Of a stretch of DNA of 64,000 nt, positions 34,816 through 42,668 are shown piece after piece. The notes beneath the pieces are model-generated. The model was not told the DNA's origin, did not search any database, and saw only the letters and a list, made by a program, of their open reading frames with translations. A program made the translations under genes and the position numbers. The number at the start of each line of letters is the position of its first letter. Within the stretch, counting starts at the first letter, position 1. Source of the DNA: Pectobacterium colocasium (GTDB taxonomy: Bacteria; Pseudomonadota; Gammaproteobacteria; Enterobacterales; Enterobacteriaceae); assembly GCF_020181655.1 (NCBI RefSeq), contig NZ_CP084032.1, forward strand, positions 3,968,001 to 4,032,000, given 5' to 3'.

Positions 34816-35994
34816 CTAGGGTTTTAGCCATTGGTCCAGAAAGCGAAAGACGTCTTCCTGTTGCTCCTGATAGAACACGTGTCCCAGCTCAGGCCATATT
34901 TTGGTTTGCAGCTTGCTGTCCGCCCCTTGAGATTGCCACACCTTGTGCATTTTCGCGTAGGCATCTTCAACGGATTGCGTCGGGAACAGTTTGTCTTTGC
35001 CACCGTTAAATAACAGCATCGGTTTTGGTGCGGCAACGCTCGCCACATCCGGGAAATCAAAGCGTGTCGGTTGCCCCGGATGCAACATATAGAACGCCGA
35101 CTGTCCTCTCAGCACATTGTTACCCGGCGTCATCAGACCGTCGTACGTGCCAATCCATGACACCGCCGCCGTCGCCGCGACTTTATCCGACAGCGCTGCG
35201 AGCTGCCAGGCGCGATAGGCGCCCATGGAGAACCCCACGACGCCGATACGTTGCTTATCAACCTGCTCAAGCGATGCTAAAAAGTCCGTTGCCCGCATGT
35301 CTTCGTAGGCCATCAGACCCGCGAGCGAGCGCCCCAGATTAAAGAAGTTGCTCGCCAACGCCTGTTGCTGCTCATATTTAATCGGCCCGCGCGATCCCCA
35401 ACCGAGTGCATCCACTGCCAGCACCACATAGCCCCGTTTCGCCAGTTCATCCCCGACAAAGCGCCCGGTGAAAAACTTATCGGCCCATGCCTGTGCAGAA
35501 TCAAGCTGTGCGTCATTCCCCCACGGCTTGATCATCTTCTCTTTGCCAATATCAAACTTCGCGCCGTGATCGTGCAGCAGGATGACCGCGGGATGCGGCC
35601 CCGCGCTTTTTGGCGTCAGGAGCAACGCGTCTACACGACTTTCATCGGTCAGGTTGAAGGCAATTTTCTCCGCCATGTAGCTGCCGCGATCTTGTTTTTC
35701 TATCGCTTGTGGCGCGAAGTCTTTGGTGGAATCCGGCGTCAGCAGTAGCGCACGCAGCGTTTTTCTCGACTGGGATTGCCACTGGCTAAAATCCGTAAAA
35801 TTCCCGGATAGCCAGGAGTCCGAGTAGGTCATCTGCTGTTTAAGCTGCGGATAAAATGAAGGCAGACCTTCATCCGTCACCGCCTGATCCGTCGCGGGTT
35901 GAATCGTAGGGTTCATGTCGTTCGCCATCAGTGAAGGGCTCGCCAGCAAAGCAGCCAATAGCCAGACAGAGGTGCGTAAGGTATTCAGATTCAT
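34816..35994 (-). CDS. Exported alpha/beta hydrolase (dienelactone hydrolase/acetylesterase-like)
   Basis: A 392-residue secreted hydrolase. Signal peptide MNLNTLRTSVWLLAALLASPSLMA is followed by a mature enzyme with oxyanion region ILLHDHGAKFD, the nucleophile Ser in GFSMGAYRA, the acid Asp in NGGKDKLFP and His in ELGHVFY. This resembles the acetyl xylan esterase/dienelactone hydrolase clan. GAGGTT lies 5 bases before ATG 35994 (ATG 35997 is adjacent); a frame open to 36141 is rejected. A periplasmic ester hydrolase two genes from a rhamnogalacturonan lyase may deacetylate or de-esterify pectin fragments, but that is inference from location. Confidence 0.8.
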   Translation of the reverse strand: MNLNTLRTSVWLLAALLASPSLMANDMNPTIQPATDQAVTDEGLPSFYPQLKQQMTYSDSWLSGNFTDFSQWQSQSRKTLRALLLTPDSTKDFAPQAIEKQDRGSYMAEKIAFNLTDESRVDALLLTPKSAGPHPAVILLHDHGAKFDIGKEKMIKPWGNDAQLDSAQAWADKFFTGRFVGDELAKRGYVVLAVDALGWGSRGPIKYEQQQALASNFFNLGRSLAGLMAYEDMRATDFLASLEQVDKQRIGVVGFSMGAYRAWQLAALSDKVAATAAVSWIGTYDGLMTPGNNVLRGQSAFYMLHPGQPTRFDFPDVASVAAPKPMLLFNGGKDKLFPTQSVEDAYAKMHKVWQSQGADSKLQTKIWPELGHVFYQEQQEDVFRFLDQWLKP

Positions 35995-36165
35995 CATAAC
36001 CTCAAAAACAAAACATCGTTTCTTTTTTGAAGTTTGATTGTAATTGACGCGGCTAAAAATAAACGGACGGAGGGCGCATTCTGCGAAGCATCTGGCAAAA
36101 AAGGTTCGTCGCGGCATCGTAGACCCAAGGAGGAATACCACACACGCCAGCGATCAAAGTATTCA

Positions 36166-36208
36166 ATTTATTGCATAGTTAACGATTTATTGCATAGTTA
36201 ACGATTTA
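36166..36208. repeat. Perfect 19-bp tandem repeat, two copies plus a part
   Basis: ATTTATTGCATAGTTAACG occurs at 36166-36184 and immediately again at 36185-36203, followed by ATTTA. It lies between the alpha/beta hydrolase promoter side and the end of the 207-aa gene, both minus strand. Each unit contains GTTAAC, so it could be a duplicated regulator site or simple slippage. Confidence 0.7.
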
Positions 36209-36239
36209 AGATCACTTAATGTCTCAGAGCAGAACGACC

Positions 36240-36863
36240 TCAGGCGGCCGATTCGTCTCGTTTGCGTTCAGCCACCAGCACCACTCCTTTTCGCGATTCA
36301 TTCGGTGCAAGGCTCCAGATATCGCTTTCGGGAATGCTGCGACCATCGTATCGAATCCGTTCTCCGTCATACGGCCAGAAAGTACGTTGTTCTGAGTCGA
36401 ACACAAATACCTCAATGCCAACCTCTTTACGTGCCATACGCGCCCACAACGCTTTCCCTCCAGGGAACTGAACGTTATCGCTAACCAGCACAATACCGTC
36501 GTTAATGAGCGCCTTATACATGGCACTGGCGACATTAGCATTTCGTTCACGTTTGGTGACAATCACGCCTTCAACCTGAGTGAGATGATCATTCATCGGT
36601 TGCAAGTTCTCGTAGTAACCGATGACGGCCAAAATAGTTTCAGCATCGTTGTCACTGTTACGGGATTTCAGGTCGATCTTTGCAACAACAACATGCCGTA
36701 AATCACCGTTAACATCATCAGGTTCTCCATATATGGCAACAGCGTGATGCCGCTCAGTATGGATATAAATATCCACGGCGCGACCATTCACACTCGTTTC
36801 GCCAATTTTCCGATATTCCCGCGCCATAGTGGCGGGGCTATATGACATTGGAAGAATCGCCAT
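36240..36863 (-). CDS. Orphan protein of 207 residues, function unknown
   Basis: ATG 36863 follows GGGAG at 8 bases; TTATAAT near 36900 on the minus strand could be its -10 element, so it looks like a single-gene transcript. The frame is open further up to 36920 but without a start signal. There is no signal peptide or membrane helix. The central part (EGVIVTKRERNANVASAMYK followed by LVSDNVQFPGGKALWARM) has the look of the C-terminal half of a GNAT acetyltransferase, where a similar GG-x-LW segment occurs, but I cannot assign the acetyl-CoA loop with confidence. Many charged residues; no recognised neighbours in function. Confidence 0.65.
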   Translation of the reverse strand: MAILPMSYSPATMAREYRKIGETSVNGRAVDIYIHTERHHAVAIYGEPDDVNGDLRHVVVAKIDLKSRNSDNDAETILAVIGYYENLQPMNDHLTQVEGVIVTKRERNANVASAMYKALINDGIVLVSDNVQFPGGKALWARMARKEVGIEVFVFDSEQRTFWPYDGERIRYDGRSIPESDIWSLAPNESRKGVVLVAERKRDESAA

Positions 36864-37080
36864 ATCAAAACTCCCGCTATCGTTGAGGACTGGTGACATT
36901 ATAAGCATAGCCTGTTGCACATCGTTGGATGTCTATAATATCAAACATCATGCGTGTTTATTAGCCAATTTTCGCAGCAGTATTATCCTCGTTAACCTTG
37001 CGTTGGGCTGAACGGGGAATCATTTAGTTCGCACTAACCCACGATACTCCCTCAAAATAACCCGATACATTGAACGAAAA

Positions 37081-37104
37081 TCGGCACGATCGCGATCGTG
37101 CCGA
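37081..37104 (-). terminator. 24-bp perfect palindrome ending the lyase gene
   Basis: The sequence is a complete dyad around position 37092/37093: arm TCGGCACGATCG and its exact complement, with no loop in DNA form. On the minus strand it is followed by TTTTCGTT. It lies 8 bases past the lyase stop, as a terminator would; the absence of unpaired loop bases is unusual, and it could instead be a protein-binding dyad. Confidence 0.6.
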
Positions 37105-37111
37105 GAACACA

Positions 37112-39019
37112 TTATTTAGGTACGGTATAAACACTTTCCCACTTCACCGGAAAGGTCATTCCTTCTCCAAGATAGAAGCTGGTATGTGGCGGCTGGTTGT
37201 AGCCCGCGTTCTGCGCCGCAACCTGTGTCCGATAGGCCGGGTCATGCATCAACGTCGGCATACGGTATGTCGTTTCCGTCGTGGTACTGAAAATCTGTAG
37301 CTCGCTACTATCAGACTTGGGAATGATGAACTCTTCGCGCCAGTCGCCAAACAGATCAGCACTCAAAACGGGTGTCGCTTTCGTCCCGTTTATCGACGTT
37401 CCCGAATTGTAGGTGTAAGCACTGAACAGCCGAGTCGATGCCGACTTGGACGGCACCCACTTATCAATCACCGCACGATCCCATGTTTCACGCAGCAGGT
37501 CGCCATCCCACCAGATACCAAAATTGATGTGAGATGGTTTTTTCTCAGAGATCTGTTCGCCTTTCGCGTTAAATAGCCCGCCTTGTGAGGACCAGCATTC
37601 CACTCCCAGGTGGGCAGGATCGACATCCATACAGACGCCGCGCCCGTTATCGCCACCAGACCCATTACTGTATCCCCAGAGGATCTCGCCCGTAGCCGCA
37701 TCATGCATTTCCATCGCGTTCTTGCCATATTGGCTCGCGGACTCATGCACCATAAAGACCTGCTTACCGGAACGAGAAGGATCGAGAACGCCAAAGTGCA
37801 ACGCATCACCATGACCCAAGCCAGTGGAATTCAATAATTTTCCGTTGCTGCCTATCGTTGCGGCACCAAAGATAATATCGTCTTTCCCATCCCCATCCGC
37901 ATCGCCGGTACGAAAGTGGTGCGCACCTTGCCCATACGCCGTATTCAGCACATCACCAGTGGTACCGCTGTCGTACGTCCAGCGTTTTGTCAGCTTGCCA
38001 TTGCGCCAGTCCCACGCAACCACCACGGCACGTTTATAATAGCCGCGAGAAAACACCGCGCTGGGGCGCTCGCCATCAAGATAGGCGACACCCGCCAGAA
38101 AACGGTCAACGCGATTGCCATAGCAGTCTCCCCAACCGCACACATCACCACGTTCGGGAAGATAATCTACTGTCGCCATCGCCTTCCCGGTTTTGCCATT
38201 AAATACTGTCAGGTATTCAGGCCCGGTGAGAATATAACCGTTGTTACTACGGTAATCCGCCTGACTATTACCGATAACCTTTCCTGTACCATCCACCGTC
38301 CCATCGGCGGTTTTCATCATCACTTCCGCTTTGCCATCACCATCCAGGTCATACACGATGAAATCGTTGTAATGCGCTCCAGATCGGATGTTCTTTCCTA
38401 AATCAATGCGCCACAGCCGTGTTCCATCCTGTTTATAGGCATCGATATACACATTGCCGGTATAGCCAGAGTGCGCATTATCTTTCGAGTTACTCGGTGC
38501 CCACTTGATCACATATTCATACTCGCGGTCGCCATCCAGATCGCCCACCGAGCCATCATTCACCTCATAGGAATAGGTATCACCCTTTGGCGTCACCCCA
38601 TCGGCCGGTTTCTTTAACGGGATAGACAGATAACGTTGACCATTCAGTACCGATTTAGCGACCTCCTCTTTCCCTGCAACGCCGTTAATGACCGGGCGTA
38701 TCGCATACGTAGAATCGGCTTTACCGTCGGGATCGATAAAGTTGGTCGTTGTACTGATAGGGGAAGCATTGATGAGTTGACCATCTCGATAGAGATTAAA
38801 AGCGATGTTTTCGGGGTCCGTAGCGAAAAGTCGCCAGCTCAAAAAAACATGTTCCGATGATTTGAATGCAAACAGTCCGCGATCCAGCAATTCAATCTGC
38901 TTACTTTTTCCTGCCGCATGGGCCGATGTTATCAGCCCAGCCTGACCACCGCCCAGCAGCGCAGCAAGCAATGCAACAGCCATGACGCCTGCCCGCGGCG
39001 TTGATAAATAGCGTTTCAT
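37112..39019 (-). CDS. Rhamnogalacturonan lyase, polysaccharide lyase family 11
   Basis: A 635-residue secreted enzyme cleaving the rhamnogalacturonan I backbone by beta-elimination. A signal peptide ends at ITSAHA. The mature part starts IELLDRGLFAFKSSEHVFLSWRL and shows the calcium-binding DxDGDG repeats of the PL11 eight-bladed propeller: DLDGDREYEY, DLDGDGKAEV and DADGDGKDDI, plus DPAHLGVECW and DLFGDWREE. This matches Bacillus YesW/YesX rather than the PL4 enzyme RhiE of Dickeya. RBS GGAGA precedes ATG 39019. No KdgR box is evident upstream. With Sec export alone it reaches the periplasm; secretion by the Out system is possible. Confidence 0.93.
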   Translation of the reverse strand: MKRYLSTPRAGVMAVALLAALLGGGQAGLITSAHAAGKSKQIELLDRGLFAFKSSEHVFLSWRLFATDPENIAFNLYRDGQLINASPISTTTNFIDPDGKADSTYAIRPVINGVAGKEEVAKSVLNGQRYLSIPLKKPADGVTPKGDTYSYEVNDGSVGDLDGDREYEYVIKWAPSNSKDNAHSGYTGNVYIDAYKQDGTRLWRIDLGKNIRSGAHYNDFIVYDLDGDGKAEVMMKTADGTVDGTGKVIGNSQADYRSNNGYILTGPEYLTVFNGKTGKAMATVDYLPERGDVCGWGDCYGNRVDRFLAGVAYLDGERPSAVFSRGYYKRAVVVAWDWRNGKLTKRWTYDSGTTGDVLNTAYGQGAHHFRTGDADGDGKDDIIFGAATIGSNGKLLNSTGLGHGDALHFGVLDPSRSGKQVFMVHESASQYGKNAMEMHDAATGEILWGYSNGSGGDNGRGVCMDVDPAHLGVECWSSQGGLFNAKGEQISEKKPSHINFGIWWDGDLLRETWDRAVIDKWVPSKSASTRLFSAYTYNSGTSINGTKATPVLSADLFGDWREEFIIPKSDSSELQIFSTTTETTYRMPTLMHDPAYRTQVAAQNAGYNQPPHTSFYLGEGMTFPVKWESVYTVPK

Positions 39020-39216
39020 TTTCTCTCCTTGATAACGTGAAGAATGCCCTTATTCCAGTTGTACAAATTACATACAGGCATGTCCACGCCAGACTAGTAC
39101 GGCAGCGTAATTATCAATCACGAAAACAAGGCAAGAAATCATGGCGTCTATGTATGATAAATAAACAGTTTATTGCGCTAGGAAAAAGTACAGATAAAAA
39201 ACGACACTTTAACGCT

Positions 39217-40401
39217 TTACCGTCGCGCCACGGGGAAACCGTGTTGTCTGGCAGACCACACCACAACGAACGCAATCAATAACAGCACCAACAGCACCGG
39301 AGAGAAGGCGGCAACGCCGAGGCGCTCCAGCAGAACACCACCGATGATGCCTCCCCCTGCAATAGCCATGTTCCAGGCGGTAACCAACATAGACTGCGCC
39401 ACATCGGTCCCCCCTTCAGCCGTTCTGACAAGAGCCGTCTGGAATAGCGTCGCCGCACCGCCGAAGGCTACCCCCCAGACGGCCACTGCTGCATAGACCA
39501 CAGCCAGTACATCGCCTGCCACGCCAAGTGCCAGTACGGACAGGCAGAACAATGCCGAGCAGGCAAGCGTCAGGGCTCGCAAGTAGCGATCAATCAGCAC
39601 GCCGACGATCCAGATGCCCAGTAGTGATGTGACGCCGAAGACCAGTAGTACCAGACCAGTCTGTGCAACCATGCCCACCGCCGCGAGAAACGACGCAATG
39701 TAGGTGTAGAGAATGTTATGCGCCAGCACAAAGGCCAGCACTGCGCATAGCACGGGGCGCACGCCTGCCATAGTGAACACACGTCCCAGAGATAGCCTCT
39801 TGCCAGCAGATTGCCCAGCGAAATCCGGTACCTGAATACGTACCCACAACATCAGTATTAAGGCCAAACCACTCATCATACCGAAACACATTCGCCAGCC
39901 GATCACGTTGCCAAGAAAGGTTCCCGCGGGCACGCCGAGCGACAAGGCTAATGGCGTGCCGACCATCGCTATCGCAATAGCCCGCCCTTTCTGGTGTTCA
40001 GGCACCATACGCGCCGCATAACCCGCCAGCAGCGCCCACAGCAGCCCGGCTGAAACCCCTGCCAGAAAACGCGCCGCCATCGTCAACATATAGCTGCCGG
40101 AAAGCGCCGTAATCATATTGGCGACAGCGAAACCTGCAATGGCTGACAGCAGCAACAGGCGGCGACGCACACCTTGCGTAGCGGCGGTCAGCGGGATCGC
40201 GGCCACCAGAGAACCCATGGCGTAGATAGTGACGGTTTGCCCGACCCAGGCTTCGGATACCGCCAGTCCCTGCGCCATCTGCGGCAGCAGGCCTGCTGGC
40301 AGCGCTTCGGTCAGGATAGTGATGAAAGCTGCCGTAGCCAGCGCCAACAGTGAGGCAACGGGCAGTCTGTCATGGTGTGTCGCCGTCATTGAAGCCGTCA
40401 T
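39217..40401 (-). CDS. MFS efflux transporter (DHA1 type)
   Basis: A 394-residue inner-membrane protein with 12 hydrophobic segments. Family features include VSEAWVGQTVTIYAMGSLVAA after the first helix, the motif-A-like GVRRRLLLLS loop and ARFLAGVSAGLLWALLAGY. It resembles AraJ/YdeA/NepI-like drug:proton antiporters. The ATG overlaps the stop of the preceding hydrolase gene by 4 bases (ATGA), so the two are co-translated. The substrate is unknown. Confidence 0.85.
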   Translation of the reverse strand: MTASMTATHHDRLPVASLLALATAAFITILTEALPAGLLPQMAQGLAVSEAWVGQTVTIYAMGSLVAAIPLTAATQGVRRRLLLLSAIAGFAVANMITALSGSYMLTMAARFLAGVSAGLLWALLAGYAARMVPEHQKGRAIAIAMVGTPLALSLGVPAGTFLGNVIGWRMCFGMMSGLALILMLWVRIQVPDFAGQSAGKRLSLGRVFTMAGVRPVLCAVLAFVLAHNILYTYIASFLAAVGMVAQTGLVLLVFGVTSLLGIWIVGVLIDRYLRALTLACSALFCLSVLALGVAGDVLAVVYAAVAVWGVAFGGAATLFQTALVRTAEGGTDVAQSMLVTAWNMAIAGGGIIGGVLLERLGVAAFSPVLLVLLLIAFVVVWSARQHGFPVARR

Positions 40402-41591
40402 CGTGCTGCCTCCAGTTCGCCATACACGGCATCGCGCAGTTCAGTGACAAAACGCCCCGACATCCCTTCGTACATCGTGTTGGTGAAAGCCACCACGCTC
40501 AACCCCTGCGATCGATCGACAAACCATGAATGGCCGTAGGCGCCCCCCCAACGCCAGGTGCCTAATGATTCCGGCGACTCGGCTAACTGCGGATCGCGCA
40601 AGACCGAGAAACCGAGGCCAAAACCACAGCCCGGCGCATTGGGCAGTTCCAAACCACCGGTCTGATCGCGCCCCATCTCCTCAATCAACCCGTCAGGCAA
40701 AGGGATACCGCCTCCTGTACGCAGGGCTTCCAGCAGGCGCAATAGATCCCAGGCTGTGCCCGCCATGCCCGCGCCACCGGATGGAAAGGCTAAAGAATCA
40801 AGGATGCGAGCGGGGCTGTACGCGATACCGATTGCGCCTTCGAAGGGAGACACCGTTTCGCCTTCGGCCAGGCGATGTGGCTGCGGCGTGTCGTTCACGT
40901 AAGCGGTAGTCAGGCGCGATGGGTCACGTACAACAAAACCGGTATCGTGCATGCCCAGCGGGTCGGTCACCAGTTGGCGAACCGCCTCGTCCAATGACGT
41001 ACCGTGAATGCGTTCAATCAAGGCGCCCAATACATCCGTTGCCAGCGAATAACCCCAGGCCGTTCCCGGCGCGTATTGCAGGGGAACGCTGGCGATGCGG
41101 TGCAGGTTCTCAGTCAAGCTGATGCCGGAGGCATCCATACCATCGGAGACCCCCGCCTGTGCGTAAGGGCCGTCCGCATGGGCTTCGAAAAAGCGGTAGC
41201 CCAGACCCGCAGTGTGGCTAAGCAACTGCCGTACTGTGATGCGCGCAGGGCTGCCGTCGGCCAGCCGTAGCTGGAACGTCGGTATCCAGCGAGTGATGTC
41301 CTCATCCAGATCGAGCCGGCCTTGCGCCACAAGCACCAGCGCTGCCACGGACACAATGGGCTTGCTAACGGAGGCCAACCGGAAGATGGCGTCCAGCGCC
41401 ATAGGACGGGCGTTCTCCCGGTCTGCCCATCCTGCGGCCTGCTGATGAATCAATTCTCCGTTGCGCACAACCAGCACGACAGCACCGACCAAACGACGTT
41501 CGTCCAACGCCTGTTGAACGGTGGCCTGAATTCGGGCAGAGAGAGGCGCTATTGCAGCACGGGTATACAGAGGAAATGCGGGAGTTATCAC
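40398..41591 (-). CDS. Class C beta-lactamase-like serine hydrolase/esterase
   Basis: A 397-residue enzyme of the penicillin-binding-protein-fold family. SxxK is SVSK within RLASVSKPIVS (near residue 75), the YxN equivalent is YSL in WGYSLATD, and WGGAYGHSW stands in the place of KTG. There is no signal peptide, so it is cytoplasmic, which fits family VIII esterases better than a true beta-lactamase. GTG 41591 with AAGGA at 8 bases is the start. It is divergent from a LysR regulator and translationally coupled to an MFS pump, a combination suggesting detoxification by hydrolysis plus export. Confidence 0.83.
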   Translation of the reverse strand: MITPAFPLYTRAAIAPLSARIQATVQQALDERRLVGAVVLVVRNGELIHQQAAGWADRENARPMALDAIFRLASVSKPIVSVAALVLVAQGRLDLDEDITRWIPTFQLRLADGSPARITVRQLLSHTAGLGYRFFEAHADGPYAQAGVSDGMDASGISLTENLHRIASVPLQYAPGTAWGYSLATDVLGALIERIHGTSLDEAVRQLVTDPLGMHDTGFVVRDPSRLTTAYVNDTPQPHRLAEGETVSPFEGAIGIAYSPARILDSLAFPSGGAGMAGTAWDLLRLLEALRTGGGIPLPDGLIEEMGRDQTGGLELPNAPGCGFGLGFSVLRDPQLAESPESLGTWRWGGAYGHSWFVDRSQGLSVVAFTNTMYEGMSGRFVTELRDAVYGELEAAR

Positions 41592-41709
41592 GAAATATTC
41601 CTTTCATCAATGAGCATTCCCGCTACGATAAAAAATCACCCATTAAAGAAAAAGTGGGATACAGTTCCTAGGTATGCGGAACAAATTGTCCGCAATAGAG
41701 AGAGGGTGT

Positions 41710-42606
41710 ATGGATAGCCTGAACGGCTTTGTGGTGTTTATACAGGTGGCCGAAACGCGCAGCTTCGTTGCTGCGGGTCGTCTACTGGGCGTGTCCGCGT
41801 CCGCGGTAGGCAAAAGCGTCGCACGGCTCGAAGAAAAACTGGGCGTGAGGCTGTTTCACCGCAGTACGCGCAGCATCACACTGACGGCTGAAGGATCACT
41901 ATTTCTGGCGCGTAGCCGGCGTATTCTGGCAGAAATCGAGGCCGCAGAACTGGAACTGTCGCAGACCAGCGCCGTTCCACGCGGACGCCTGCGGGTAAGC
42001 CTGCCGTTGGTCAGTTCACTGGTGCTCCCCGTACTCGGTGAGTTCATGCGCGAGTATCCCGAGATAGAACTGGATCTGGACTTCACCGACCGCATGGTGG
42101 ACGTCATTGAGGAAGGTTTCGATGCCGTGGTACGAACAGGAGACCCCGTTGATTCACGCCTCACCGCACGTAAATTGGGCACTTTTCGTTTTATGGTGGT
42201 GGCCGCGCCGGACTACCTTATTCGGCACGGTACGCCTCAGAAACCTGCCGATTTGATGCAGCACACCTGCCTGCACTATCGCTTTCCCAACAGCGGCAAG
42301 CTGGAACCGTGGGCGCTGCGGCTTCCCCCCGGCGAGCCAGAGTTGCCATTGCCTACCTCGATGGTCTGCAACAACATCGAAACGCGCCTCTGCTTCGCAC
42401 TGCAAGGGCTGGGGATCGCCTACCTGCCAGACTTCTCCATTCATAAACTGCTGGCCAGCGGCCATCTACAACCGATTCTGACCGACTATGTGGAACGCAA
42501 CGGCGTCTTCCATGTGTTGTGGCCTGCCAGCAAACATCCGTCGCCCAAAGTGCGGGCACTCGTGGATTTCCTCTGCGCGAGGGTATTTCCCGCATCCAAT
42601 ACGTAA
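41710..42606 (+). CDS. LysR-family transcriptional regulator
   Basis: A 298-residue regulator. The winged helix is MDSLNGFVVFIQVAETRSFVAAGRLLGVSASAVGKSVARLEEKLG and the effector domain follows LRVSLPLVSSLV. The pattern GVSASAVGKSVARLE puts it in the DSBA/DsdC-like CrgA group of LysR proteins. ATG 41710 follows GAGAGGG; 12 upstream codons are rejected. It is divergent from, and probably controls, the hydrolase-MFS pair. Confidence 0.88.
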   Translation: MDSLNGFVVFIQVAETRSFVAAGRLLGVSASAVGKSVARLEEKLGVRLFHRSTRSITLTAEGSLFLARSRRILAEIEAAELELSQTSAVPRGRLRVSLPLVSSLVLPVLGEFMREYPEIELDLDFTDRMVDVIEEGFDAVVRTGDPVDSRLTARKLGTFRFMVVAAPDYLIRHGTPQKPADLMQHTCLHYRFPNSGKLEPWALRLPPGEPELPLPTSMVCNNIETRLCFALQGLGIAYLPDFSIHKLLASGHLQPILTDYVERNGVFHVLWPASKHPSPKVRALVDFLCARVFPASNT

Positions 42607-42639
42607 AAAAAATCCGGCACCTGTAAAAGGTGCCGGATT
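42604..42639 (-). terminator. Terminator of lpd (shared with the LysR gene)
   Basis: AATCCGGCACCT (42611-42622) and AGGTGCCGGATT (42628-42639) pair perfectly over 12 bp around GTAAA. The minus strand continues into an eight-base U-run, marking the end of the pdh operon. Confidence 0.9.
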
Positions 42640-42668
42640 GAATTCACGCTAATCGAACCTACGAGAAC

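Noticed and set aside
37112..39080. KdgR operator for the rhamnogalacturonan lyase
   Set aside because: The only similar string, AATGAAAC, is the start of the coding sequence itself and lacks the second half-site.
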